Part shown: positions 1 through 6,919 of the stretch, piece after piece
How positions within the stretch are numbered: the stretch's first letter is position 1
Layout: each line of letters opens with the position of its first letter
NCBI GenBank assembly: GCA_015488935.1
Contig: WFMU01000028.1
Location: 1 to 11,552 of the forward strand
DNA length: 11,552 bases
Reading direction: 5' to 3'
From: Flavobacteriaceae bacterium
GTDB lineage: Bacteria > Bacteroidota > Bacteroidia > Flavobacteriales > Flavobacteriaceae
The notes under the pieces: model-generated
Told to the model about the DNA's origin: nothing
What the model saw: the letters and a program-made list of their open reading frames with translations, nothing else
Database searches by the model: none
Translations under genes and position numbers: made by a program

Positions 1-495
1 ATCTTTTTCTGTTATAGATGCAGGAAAAGAAATGTTTTTTGTAATTCCTTTAATGGTTAAATTTCCTTCTATTTTGGTAACAATTTCCTCTTTTGTTACT
101 TTAGTAATTTCAAAAGTTGCAGTTGGGTATTTTGCTACATCAAAAAATTCGGCACTTGATAAATGTGTAACTAGCTTTTTATTGTATTCATCTGTTTCTG
201 GCATGTCTAAATCTTTGATAGTAGTCATATCTAAAACAAATTTTCCTCCTTTTAAATTACCATCATAGTTTAAATTTCCTTCTTTTAAATTAATGGTTCC
301 ATGATGAGAGCCTGTAGGTTTATAACCTTTCCAAGCGATTTTAGATGAGGTAACTTTGTACGCATTGTTTTTTGTTGTTACCGTTTCGGTCTTGATTACT
401 TTTTCTGCTGCTTTTGTTTCTGCTTTTTTAGATTTATCTTCTTTACACGATATAAAGAATAAACCAATACTAAGTACTACTACTAATTTTTTCAT
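1..495 (-). CDS. YceI-family lipoprotein (partial, C-terminus beyond window start)
   Basis: My translation from the ATG at 493-495 gives 165 residues, still open at position 1. The N-terminus is a lipoprotein signal: a Lys-containing start, a hydrophobic stretch, then FIS-C with the lipidated Cys at residue 17. A Lys/Thr/Glu-rich linker follows to about residue 45. The YceI-like lipocalin-type beta-barrel then begins, with WKGYKPTGSHHGTI near 55-68, HLSSAEFFDVAKYPTATFEI near 111-130 and GNLTIKGITK near 144-153. YceI proteins are periplasmic or lipid-anchored barrels that bind long isoprenoid or amphiphilic ligands; the ligand here is unknown. The gene lies downstream of hppA on the same strand, but a terminator at 563-590 and a separate -7 motif at 520-527 suggest independent transcription. 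The family call is firm; the physiological role is not determined. Confidence 0.9.
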   Translation of the reverse strand, partial: MKKLVVVLSIGLFFISCKEDKSKKAETKAAEKVIKTETVTTKNNAYKVTSSKIAWKGYKPTGSHHGTINLKEGNLNYDGNLKGGKFVLDMTTIKDLDMPETDEYNKKLVTHLSSAEFFDVAKYPTATFEITKVTKEEIVTKIEGNLTIKGITKNISFPASITEKD

Positions 496-519
496 TGTTT
501 TACTTTTTTAGTTAGGCAA

Positions 520-527
520 CAAATATA
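520..527 (-). promoter_or_regulatory. Candidate -7 element for the YceI gene
   Basis: On the minus strand the bases read TATATTTG, an exact match to the Bacteroidetes -7 form TAnnTTTG, about 25 nt upstream of the ATG. The -33 position has only a weak TTTA rather than TTTG, so this is a half-supported promoter. It lies after the hppA terminator, consistent with separate transcription. Confidence 0.4.
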
Positions 528-562
528 CTTAATTTATAATCATTCTAAATTATTTTTTTCAT

Positions 563-590
563 AAAAAAAAGACTGTCTTTTCAGACAGCC
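563..590 (-). terminator. Rho-independent terminator of hppA
   Basis: Read on the minus strand, an 8-bp stem (GGCTGTCT / AGACAGTC, one G-T wobble) closes a GAAA tetraloop and is followed directly by eight T residues. It starts 27 nt after the hppA stop codon. Stem, stable tetraloop and T-tract all fit an intrinsic terminator. Confidence 0.88.
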
Positions 591-617
591 TCTGTATTGT
601 ATTATTTGAACAAAGTT

Positions 618-3035
618 TTATTTATTGAATTCTTTTGTTAATTCATTTACTTTATTTCCTGTTACTGTTTTAACTTTTACATCTTTTACACCGTTTTTTG
701 TTGTAGTAGTTGTAATAACAGTAGCATTTTTTTCGCCATTTTCTTCTTTAATTAAAACTTTTACAGTTTTATCATTTCCTTGTTTTACAATATCATTTGA
801 AGCAACTAATTTGGTATTAATATTCTCTATACTATTTAAAGCTGCGTGATTTGTTTCGGTATGTCCTCCTAAGATTGGAGCAATTACTAATCCAATAAGA
901 CAGGTTAGTTTAATTAAGATGTTCATAGATGGACCAGAAGTATCTTTAAAGGGGTCTCCAACAGTATCTCCTGTAACCGCTGCTTTGTGTGCATCGGAGC
1001 CTTTATAAGTCATTTCTCCATTGATTTCTACACCAGCTTCAAAAGATTTTTTTGCATTATCCCAAGCACCTCCTGCGTTGTTTTGAAAGATTGCCCAAAG
1101 TACCCCAGATACGGTTACTCCAGCCATATAGCCTCCAAGCATTTCTGCAATCATCATTTTGTCCATTCCAAAAATCATTGGAACAAAAGCAATAACTAGA
1201 GGGAAACCAATGGTTAGCATACCTGGCAATAACATTTCTTTTAGAGATGCTTTGGTAGATATTGCTACACATTTATCGTATTCTGGTTTTCCAGTTCCTT
1301 CCATAATTCCTGGGATTTCTTTAAACTGACGTCTTACTTCATATACCATTTCCATTGCAGCTTTACCAACAGCATTCATTGCTAAAGCAGAGAAAACAAC
1401 TGGTATCATTCCACCAACAAATAGCATGGCTAGTACTGGTGCTTTAAAAATATTAATTCCATCAATTCCTGTAAAAGTTACATAAGCTGCAAATAATGCT
1501 AAGGAAGTTAGTGCGGCAGATGCTATTGCAAATCCTTTTCCAGTTGCTGCTGTAGTATTTCCTACAGAGTCTAATATATCTGTTCTTTCTCTTACGATTG
1601 GTTCTTGCTCACTCATTTCTGCAATTCCTCCTGCGTTATCTGCAATTGGTCCAAAAGCATCAATTGCTAATTGCATTGCTGTAGTTGCCATCATTGCAGA
1701 TGCTGCCATCGCAACACCATAAAATCCTGCAAAACCATAAGATGCCCAAATTGCTGCGGCAAATAATAAGATGGTTGGGAATGTAGATATCATACCTGTT
1801 GCTAAACCTGCAATAATATTTGTTCCTGCTCCTGTACTTGATTGTTGTACTATTTTTAAGATTGGTTTTTTTCCTAATCCTGTATAATATTCGGTTACGG
1901 AAGAAATAACTCCTCCTACAATTAATCCAATGATGGTTGCTCCAAAAACACGTATAGATGTGATGTCTTTAAGACCTTCTCCGAAGAAATGCATTTTCAT
2001 AGTTTCTGGTAACATCCATTTTACTAATACAAAACTAGAGACTGCTACTAATGCAATAGAAACCCAGTTTCCTACATTTAATGCACCCATTACTTGGGCT
2101 TCTTTAGCATCGTTACTTTTTATTTTTACAAGCATGGTTCCTATTACCGATATAATAATTCCTGCTCCAGCTATTGCCATTGGTAGTAAGATTGGTCCAA
2201 TTCCTCCAAAAGCATCTTGGATGCTTCCTCCCATATCTTTAATGATATAGTTTCCTAATACCATTGCTGCTAATACGGTTGCTACATAAGAGCCAAATAA
2301 ATCTGCTCCCATTCCTGCTACATCTCCTACATTATCGCCAACGTTATCTGCAATGGTTGCTGGATTTCTAGGGTCATCTTCTGGTATTCCTGCTTCTACT
2401 TTACCAACTAAATCTGCTCCAACATCGGCTGCTTTGGTATATATTCCTCCACCAACTCGGGCAAATAATGCTATGGATTCTGCACCTAAAGAAAAACCTG
2501 CTAATGTTTCTAACACAACGGTCATTTTTTCAACAGAAAAGGCACCTGTTGCACCTCCTATAAAATAATTATAAAAGATAATAAAAAATAAGGTCAAACC
2601 TAAAACAGCTAAACCAGCAACTCCCAATCCCATAACGGTACCTCCTCCAAAAGACACTTTTAGTGCATTTGGCAAACTTGTACGTGCTGCTTGTGTTGTT
2701 CTTACATTTGTTTTTGTTGCTATTTTCATTCCAACATTTCCTGCAAAGGCAGAGAAAAATGCACCAAAAATAAATGCTACAACAATTAGTATATGTGTTG
2801 TTGGGACTACAAATGATACAATTGCAAGTAATATACTTACAATGACTACAAATATTGCAAGTAATTTATACTCTGCGTTTAAGAAAGCAAGTGCTCCTTC
2901 GTAGATATGGTCAGAAATTTCTTTCATTTTACCATCTCCTGCGTCTTGTTTCATTACCCAAGACCTTTTTACCAACATATATGCTAATCCTATTACGGCT
3001 GCTGCTATTGGCATGTAAATCATCATTGATTCCAT
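618..3035 (-). CDS. hppA: Membrane-bound proton/sodium-pumping pyrophosphatase, K+-dependent type
   Basis: This integral inner-membrane enzyme hydrolyses pyrophosphate and uses the energy to pump H+ or Na+ out of the cytoplasm. The 805-residue protein is highly hydrophobic (family: about 16 helices) and has all hallmark motifs: [14 protein letters not shown] (201-214), [19 protein letters not shown] (220-238), EYYTG (382-386), DNAGG (466-470), and the second acidic site [14 protein letters not shown] (689-702). Ala496 and Gly499 in [10 protein letters not shown] mark the K+-dependent class; K+-independent enzymes have Lys and Thr there. The TM6 position that is Glu in Na+ pumps is Gly (about 248), while TM5 carries an extra Glu (186). 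By family knowledge this resembles the Flavobacterium-type H+-PPase, so H+ pumping is the inferred function. Residues after about 723 form an unusual 80-residue extension. Met1 fits best with the leader; Met4 or Met5 remain possible. Confidence 0.97.
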   Translation of the reverse strand: MESMMIYMPIAAAVIGLAYMLVKRSWVMKQDAGDGKMKEISDHIYEGALAFLNAEYKLLAIFVVIVSILLAIVSFVVPTTHILIVVAFIFGAFFSAFAGNVGMKIATKTNVRTTQAARTSLPNALKVSFGGGTVMGLGVAGLAVLGLTLFFIIFYNYFIGGATGAFSVEKMTVVLETLAGFSLGAESIALFARVGGGIYTKAADVGADLVGKVEAGIPEDDPRNPATIADNVGDNVGDVAGMGADLFGSYVATVLAAMVLGNYIIKDMGGSIQDAFGGIGPILLPMAIAGAGIIISVIGTMLVKIKSNDAKEAQVMGALNVGNWVSIALVAVSSFVLVKWMLPETMKMHFFGEGLKDITSIRVFGATIIGLIVGGVISSVTEYYTGLGKKPILKIVQQSSTGAGTNIIAGLATGMISTFPTILLFAAAIWASYGFAGFYGVAMAASAMMATTAMQLAIDAFGPIADNAGGIAEMSEQEPIVRERTDILDSVGNTTAATGKGFAIASAALTSLALFAAYVTFTGIDGINIFKAPVLAMLFVGGMIPVVFSALAMNAVGKAAMEMVYEVRRQFKEIPGIMEGTGKPEYDKCVAISTKASLKEMLLPGMLTIGFPLVIAFVPMIFGMDKMMIAEMLGGYMAGVTVSGVLWAIFQNNAGGAWDNAKKSFEAGVEINGEMTYKGSDAHKAAVTGDTVGDPFKDTSGPSMNILIKLTCLIGLVIAPILGGHTETNHAALNSIENINTKLVASNDIVKQGNDKTVKVLIKEENGEKNATVITTTTTKNGVKDVKVKTVTGNKVNELTKEFNK

Positions 3036-3078
3036 AAAATTATTTTATTTGTTAATTAATTTCACTTTTAAGCGGTTG

Positions 3079-3109
3079 CAAAAGTAATGAAAGTTACTAA
3101 CATAACAAA
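3079..3109 (-). promoter_or_regulatory. Strong Bacteroidetes-type promoter for hppA
   Basis: On the minus strand TTTG (3106-3109) is separated by exactly 19 nt from TACTTTTG (3079-3086). This matches the Bacteroidetes primary-sigma consensus TTTG-N19-TAnnTTTG fully. The expected start of transcription gives a leader of roughly 37 nt before the hppA ATG at 3035. Confidence 0.75.
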
Positions 3110-3237
3110 GCCTCAAATTTAATAATTGTAACTTGTTAGTTTATTGGCGTTTGTTAAAATATAGTTAATATAAATTTTACGATTAAACTTTATTGCATTT
3201 ATATAGTCTAAGGAGTATATAATTTAAATATAAAAAC

Positions 3238-3672
3238 ATGAAAAAACTATTTTTAATCTTTACTATTTTAACAACAATGGTAATGACAGCACAAGATGTA
3301 AAAGGAACAAGTAAAAGAAAAGCTTTTATTAAAGATTTATCTAACGAGCAACTTGCAACTTTAAAAACAAAAAGAATGACATTGGCGTATAATTTGTCTG
3401 AAAAGCAAACAGATGCTATTTATACTTTACAATTGGATTTGGTTAAGAAGCACAAATCTAAATCAAAAATATCTGTTAAAGAAAGAAAACAAATGTCTTC
3501 TGATGAGAAATATGAGTTGCTAATGAGACGTTTAGACGAAAAAATAGAAACTAAAAAACGTTTTGCAGCTGTGCTTACAGAAAAACAAATGGAGAAATTT
3601 GAAATGCAAATGAAGCATAAACGTAAAATGGGTAGAAAAAGAATGCATAAAAGAAAAATACAAAAATCGTAA
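3238..3672 (+). CDS. Small secreted basic protein with LTxxQ-like motifs (Spy/CpxP-like)
   Basis: The product is 144 residues. Residues 1-18 form a signal peptide (MKK, hydrophobic core, probable cleavage after MTA before Gln19), so it is exported to the periplasm, or outward. The mature part is predicted to be almost entirely helical and very rich in Lys/Arg. Three short repeats of the form L(S/T)xxQ occur at 34-38 (LSNEQ), 53-57 (LSEKQ) and 113-117 (LTEKQ). These resemble the LTxxQ motif of Spy/CpxP-type periplasmic chaperone and stress proteins. The last 25 residues are Met/His/Lys/Arg-rich. The TAAAA-like A-rich stretch just before the ATG is typical of flavobacterial start sites. It stands alone between divergent hppA and a terminator. 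The Spy/CpxP link is by motif and layout only; it may belong to a flavobacterial family without assigned function. Confidence 0.75.
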   Translation: MKKLFLIFTILTTMVMTAQDVKGTSKRKAFIKDLSNEQLATLKTKRMTLAYNLSEKQTDAIYTLQLDLVKKHKSKSKISVKERKQMSSDEKYELLMRRLDEKIETKKRFAAVLTEKQMEKFEMQMKHKRKMGRKRMHKRKIQKS

Positions 3673-3775
3673 TGATTTGCTTACCGTTTGGATAAATTTT
3701 ATAGTTAAAATTGCGATAGACTATTGGAATGAATTTACAAAGAATATGGAAATATAAATCCAACTAAGGGTAATA

Positions 3776-3833
3776 AAAAAGGCTGTTTAAAAAGTAACAT
3801 TCTAACAAATGACACTTTTTAAACAGCCTTTTT
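3776..3833. terminator. Bidirectional terminator between the secreted-protein gene and the ompA-like gene
   Basis: A perfect 20-bp inverted repeat (arms 3776-3795 and 3814-3833, 18-nt loop) contains a GGCTG/CAGCC core. It has A-runs at the left foot and T-runs at the right, so each strand reads as stem plus T-tract. It lies about 100 nt after the plus-strand stop (3672) and just before the minus-strand stop (3855), fitting shared termination of two convergent genes. Confidence 0.88.
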
Positions 3834-3854
3834 AACTTTTAATTGAATTTTTGT

Positions 3855-4724
3855 TTATTCGGGTTTTTGCTCCAAAATATCAAAAAATTGGTCTAATTTT
3901 GGAAGTATAATAATTTTTGTTCTGCGGTTTCTTGCTCTACCTTCGGCAGTATCGTTTGATTCTAATGGAACATATTCGCTTCGAGCTGCAGCTACTAATC
4001 TGCCAGGTGCTATGTGATAAACATCTTGTAATACACGCACTACTGCGGTTGCTCTTTTAGCACTTAAATCCCAATTATCTTTCATACATGTTGTATTGAT
4101 ACCAACATTATCGGTATGTCCTTCAACCATCACTTGCATATCTGGTTTATTTTTAATAACGGTTGCTACTTTTCCTAAAATATCTTTTGCTTTTGGCGAT
4201 ACGGTTGCTCCACCACTTGAAAACATTAATTTGTCGGATAATGAAATGTAAACAACTGTTTTTTCAACATCAATTTGAATGTCTTGGTCTTGAATTCCAT
4301 CTGCTAATTCTCTTTTTAAATGGAATGCTACGGCAAGGTTTATAGAATCTTTTCTTGTCATGGCATCTCTAATACCATTAATGTACTTGTCTTTTTCGCT
4401 TAATTGTGAAATAACATTTTTAATATTTTCACTTGCTCCTTTAGATAATACTGTTAAGTTTTCAACTTGTTGTAGTGAGCTTTTATTTTGTTGTTCTAAA
4501 CTTTTTATTTGCTGTTTTAATAATGCAATTTGTTCATCTAATGCGGTTACTCTTGTAGAACTTCCTTTTTTGGCAAGCATACATTTTTGCAAGTTGGTTT
4601 TTACAGTTACTAATTCTTGCTCCGAATCGCTTAATTGGTCTTGTAAAGCAGTGTATTGCTTTTTAGAAACACAAGAAGCAAATAACATGCTTATTGAAAT
4701 TGTTAGAATAAATATTTTTTTCAT
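3855..4724 (-). CDS. OmpA-family peptidoglycan-binding lipoprotein with coiled-coil
   Basis: The 289-residue protein starts with a lipoprotein signal (LFAS then Cys18), so it should be anchored in the outer membrane facing the periplasm. Residues about 22-115 are heptad-like and rich in Gln/Leu/Lys, a probable coiled-coil spacer. The C-terminal OmpA-like domain covers about 155-275 with the key motifs EGHTDNVG (201-208), NWDLSAKRA (217-225) and GRARNRRTKI (262-271). Asp205 and the Arg of NRR (about 267-268) correspond to the residues that bind the diaminopimelate of peptidoglycan. It therefore likely tethers the outer membrane to the cell wall, as Pal-type proteins do. It is convergent with the gene ending at 3672 and divergent from apbE (105 nt between starts). 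It is not the pal gene itself as far as context shows: no tol genes are adjacent. Confidence 0.93.
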   Translation of the reverse strand: MKKIFILTISISMLFASCVSKKQYTALQDQLSDSEQELVTVKTNLQKCMLAKKGSSTRVTALDEQIALLKQQIKSLEQQNKSSLQQVENLTVLSKGASENIKNVISQLSEKDKYINGIRDAMTRKDSINLAVAFHLKRELADGIQDQDIQIDVEKTVVYISLSDKLMFSSGGATVSPKAKDILGKVATVIKNKPDMQVMVEGHTDNVGINTTCMKDNWDLSAKRATAVVRVLQDVYHIAPGRLVAAARSEYVPLESNDTAEGRARNRRTKIIILPKLDQFFDILEQKPE

Positions 4725-4748
4725 GTTTTTTTAATTTTATAATTATTA

Positions 4749-4775
4749 CAAATTTATAATAAACTTGTTTAACAA
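4749..4775 (-). promoter_or_regulatory. Candidate promoter for the OmpA-family lipoprotein gene
   Basis: On the minus strand TAAATTTG (4749-4756) matches the Bacteroidetes -7 form, 24 nt from the ATG. A TTTG (4773-4776 region) lies about 16 nt further upstream, shorter than the usual 19 nt, so the match is moderate. On the plus strand the same 105-nt spacer holds TAATTTTG (4782-4789) about 40 nt before the apbE ATG, but without a well-spaced -33 element. Confidence 0.35.
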
Positions 4776-4829
4776 AACCTTTAATTTTGTTTTTTATTTT
4801 ACATTAACAAATATTTAATACTTTTTTGG

Positions 4830-5810
4830 ATGAAGTACTTTTTAGTAACATTTGTATTGGTTGGTTTTTTATCCTGTAAAAAGGAAAGTCATTATACTTT
4901 TTTACAAGGAACGGCTTTTGGTACTTCTTTTTCTATAAAATACAAAGATTTGCAGTATAGAGACATGTCTGTTTCTATAGATAGCTTAATTAAAAGTGTA
5001 AATAAATCCTTATCTACTTACGATGTACATTCCGATATTTCTAAAATTAATAAAGGAGATACTTCTGTTGTTGTAGATGAAAAGTTTATAGAAGTATTTA
5101 AAAAGTCTAAACGAATTTTTATTGAAACCAATGGTGTTTTTGACCCTACAATTGGCGTTTTGGTAAATGCTTGGGATTTTGGACCAGAGAAAAAACTTAA
5201 AAATCTAGATTCTACCAAAATAAAAGCATTAATGTTGCAAGTTGGATTTGATAAAGTACATATACAAAACCATAAGGTAATTAAAGAGAACAAATTAACT
5301 TATTTTGATTTTAATGCTATTGCCAAAGGGTATGGTATTGATGTAATTGGACGTTTTTTTGAAGCTAAAAATATTACAAACTATATGATTGATATTGGTG
5401 GTGAGGTTAGAGTAAGAGGAAAAAGTCCTTCCAATCAAGATTGGAAAATTGGTATTGAAAAACCAAATTTTGATGGTTCTGAATCTGTACAAAAAATAAT
5501 TTTATTACACAACGAATCTATTGCAACTTCGGGGACATATCGCAAGTTTAAAATAGATGAAAACGGAAATAAATACGCTCATATTTTAAATGCAAAAACA
5601 GGTTATCCTGCAAGGAGTAATGTACTAAGCGCTTCTGTTGTTGCAGCATTAGATTGTGCCGATGTAGATGGCTATGCCACTACTTTTGTTGCTTTGGGTT
5701 TAGAACAAAGCAAAGTTTTTTTAAAAAATCATAACGAATTACAAGCTTTTATTATCTATACTGATGCTAATGGTAATTTAAAAACTTTTCAAACAGAAGG
5801 TTTTGAGTAA
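4830..5810 (+). CDS. apbE: FAD:protein FMN transferase, lipoprotein form
   Basis: ApbE covalently attaches FMN from FAD to a Thr/Ser of target proteins such as NqrB/NqrC or RnfG-type subunits. It works on the periplasmic side using Mg2+. The protein has 326 residues, the family's usual length. The signal ends in FLS-Cys16, so it is lipid-anchored. Motifs in order: TAFGTSFSI (28-36), STYDVHSDISKIN (62-74), GVFDPTIGVLVNAWDFG (102-118), the FAD-binding AKGYGID (165-171), IDIGGEVRVRG (187-197), SGTYRKF (234-240), HILNAKTGYPA (251-261) and CADVDGYATTFVALG (276-290). In the last motif Asp280 and Thr284 match the Mg2+ ligands. In flavobacteria apbE often follows the nqr operon, but no nqr gene is seen here. 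It is a single gene, divergent from the OmpA lipoprotein and convergent with the DUF4837 gene (22 nt apart). Confidence 0.96.
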   Translation: MKYFLVTFVLVGFLSCKKESHYTFLQGTAFGTSFSIKYKDLQYRDMSVSIDSLIKSVNKSLSTYDVHSDISKINKGDTSVVVDEKFIEVFKKSKRIFIETNGVFDPTIGVLVNAWDFGPEKKLKNLDSTKIKALMLQVGFDKVHIQNHKVIKENKLTYFDFNAIAKGYGIDVIGRFFEAKNITNYMIDIGGEVRVRGKSPSNQDWKIGIEKPNFDGSESVQKIILLHNESIATSGTYRKFKIDENGNKYAHILNAKTGYPARSNVLSASVVAALDCADVDGYATTFVALGLEQSKVFLKNHNELQAFIIYTDANGNLKTFQTEGFE

Positions 5811-5840
5811 AAAAGGAATATATATTATAATTTTACTCAA
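5803..5840. repeat. 10-bp inverted repeat holding both stop codons of apbE and the DUF4837 gene
   Basis: TTGAGTAAAA (5803-5812) and its exact reverse complement (5831-5840) flank an 18-nt AT-rich loop. The apbE stop (5808-5810) lies in one arm and the opposite-strand stop (5833-5835) in the other. There is no G+C-rich stem or long T-tract, so it is at best a weak bidirectional terminator. Confidence 0.55.
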
Positions 5841-6804
5841 TTTCTAAAGTTTTTAAAATAGCTTCGAGTTCAAACATATAATCTCTTTTTCTAATGTTTG
5901 GTGCATAAATAAAACCTTCTACAACAATAAAGCGGTTGTTTTTTTTGTCTAAAACGCTATAATTTAAAAACGGTCCAGCCATAAAATCATTTTTCATAAC
6001 CCAAGTACCTCTAGTTTCAAATGCTTTTTTACCAGCTAATTTTGTTTCAAAGCGTACAGGTGTATATGCATCTTCGGTAGTCATGTACATATTTTTTTCA
6101 CTTCCCGGAATAAATTTTTGACCATATTCGTTTCTATATTTAATAATATTATCTCCTTGCATATCTTCTTTAGATGTAATAGGTACTGCATACATTTGGA
6201 TATTTAAATAGCCTTCTGGAATATCTTTTCGAAACCAAATATAGTTTGCTGTATCTTGTACTTTTCGATAGGCATAAGGTATTTTAATTTTTGCATGTAA
6301 GTTTTTGAATGTTTCAATATTGTTTGGGTCCCAAAATTTTTTAAGTAGCTTTTTTTGGTAAATTTTAAAATCGTCTTCTCTTATTAGATGGATTATTTCC
6401 TTTTCGTGTTTTCTTAACATTTGCAGTAAATTCTCTTTGTCTTTTGCAACAATAGAAACAATAATTTGTGGTGTTGCATATTTGTCTCTAGTAATGCTAA
6501 ACGAATTTTTTTTTCCATAACTAAACGAAACTATATTTCTACTTGGTTTTAATATTTTTGTAAAATATGGAAGCGCAATTTGTGTTAATGTAAATGTTGG
6601 TTCTTCTTGTGGAAATCCAACTAAATTTTTAGCTAAAATATTGCGAATACTATCTCCAACTTCTGTTTTCCATTCGTTATTATCTACAACTACAAGTACA
6701 TTATTTATTCGACCACTTGAGCCTGGCTTAATAATTTCGTTACTTTTTTCATCACAAGCAAAAATGGATACGAGTATGATACTTAATAAAAGGAGCTGTT
6801 TCAT
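5833..6804 (-). CDS. DUF4837-family lipoprotein
   Basis: I choose the ATG at 6802-6804 rather than one 11 codons upstream. From there the protein begins MKQLLLLSIILVSIFAC, a clean lipoprotein signal with Cys17, whereas the longer form puts a polar stretch before it. The mature protein is about 306 residues (323 in total). Segments such as SSGRINNVLVVVDNNEW shortly after the Cys, GFPQEEPTFTLTQI, IVSIVAKD, YIWFRKDIPEGYLNIQMY and TRGTWVMKNDFMAGPF near the C-terminus look like the Bacteroidetes-specific DUF4837 family. That family has no known function and is predicted to sit in the envelope. The gene is divergent from recJ (115 nt between starts) and convergent with apbE. No enzymatic motif is visible. 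Confidence 0.85.
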   Translation of the reverse strand: MKQLLLLSIILVSIFACDEKSNEIIKPGSSGRINNVLVVVDNNEWKTEVGDSIRNILAKNLVGFPQEEPTFTLTQIALPYFTKILKPSRNIVSFSYGKKNSFSITRDKYATPQIIVSIVAKDKENLLQMLRKHEKEIIHLIREDDFKIYQKKLLKKFWDPNNIETFKNLHAKIKIPYAYRKVQDTANYIWFRKDIPEGYLNIQMYAVPITSKEDMQGDNIIKYRNEYGQKFIPGSEKNMYMTTEDAYTPVRFETKLAGKKAFETRGTWVMKNDFMAGPFLNYSVLDKKNNRFIVVEGFIYAPNIRKRDYMFELEAILKTLEIE

Positions 6805-6919
6805 AAAAAGTTGATTTTGAGTTTGATTTATTATCACAAAAATTATGCCGTAAAAATAAGTTTTTTATATGGAGCGTTTCATAAAGATTTTAAGTATTTT
6901 GCGTCCAAAATAAAAAAAT

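Noticed and set aside
625..849. Plus-strand open frame opposite the hppA 3' end
   Set aside because: It lies wholly within hppA on the other strand; the Phe/Val/Thr-rich product mirrors the Lys/Thr/Asn-rich hppA tail and has no family resemblance.
1930..2568. Plus-strand open frames of 106 and 71 codons inside hppA
   Set aside because: They are antisense to the conserved core of the pyrophosphatase, which explains the lack of stops.
4360..4734. Plus-strand 124-codon frame opposite the OmpA lipoprotein gene
   Set aside because: Antisense to a well-supported gene with signal peptide and OmpA motifs; Cys/Leu/Phe-rich composition is an artefact of the complementary strand.
6805..6837. Longer start for the DUF4837 protein, 11 codons upstream
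   Set aside because: It would put a polar Asn/Gln-rich stretch before the lipoprotein signal; the internal ATG gives a standard signal peptide.
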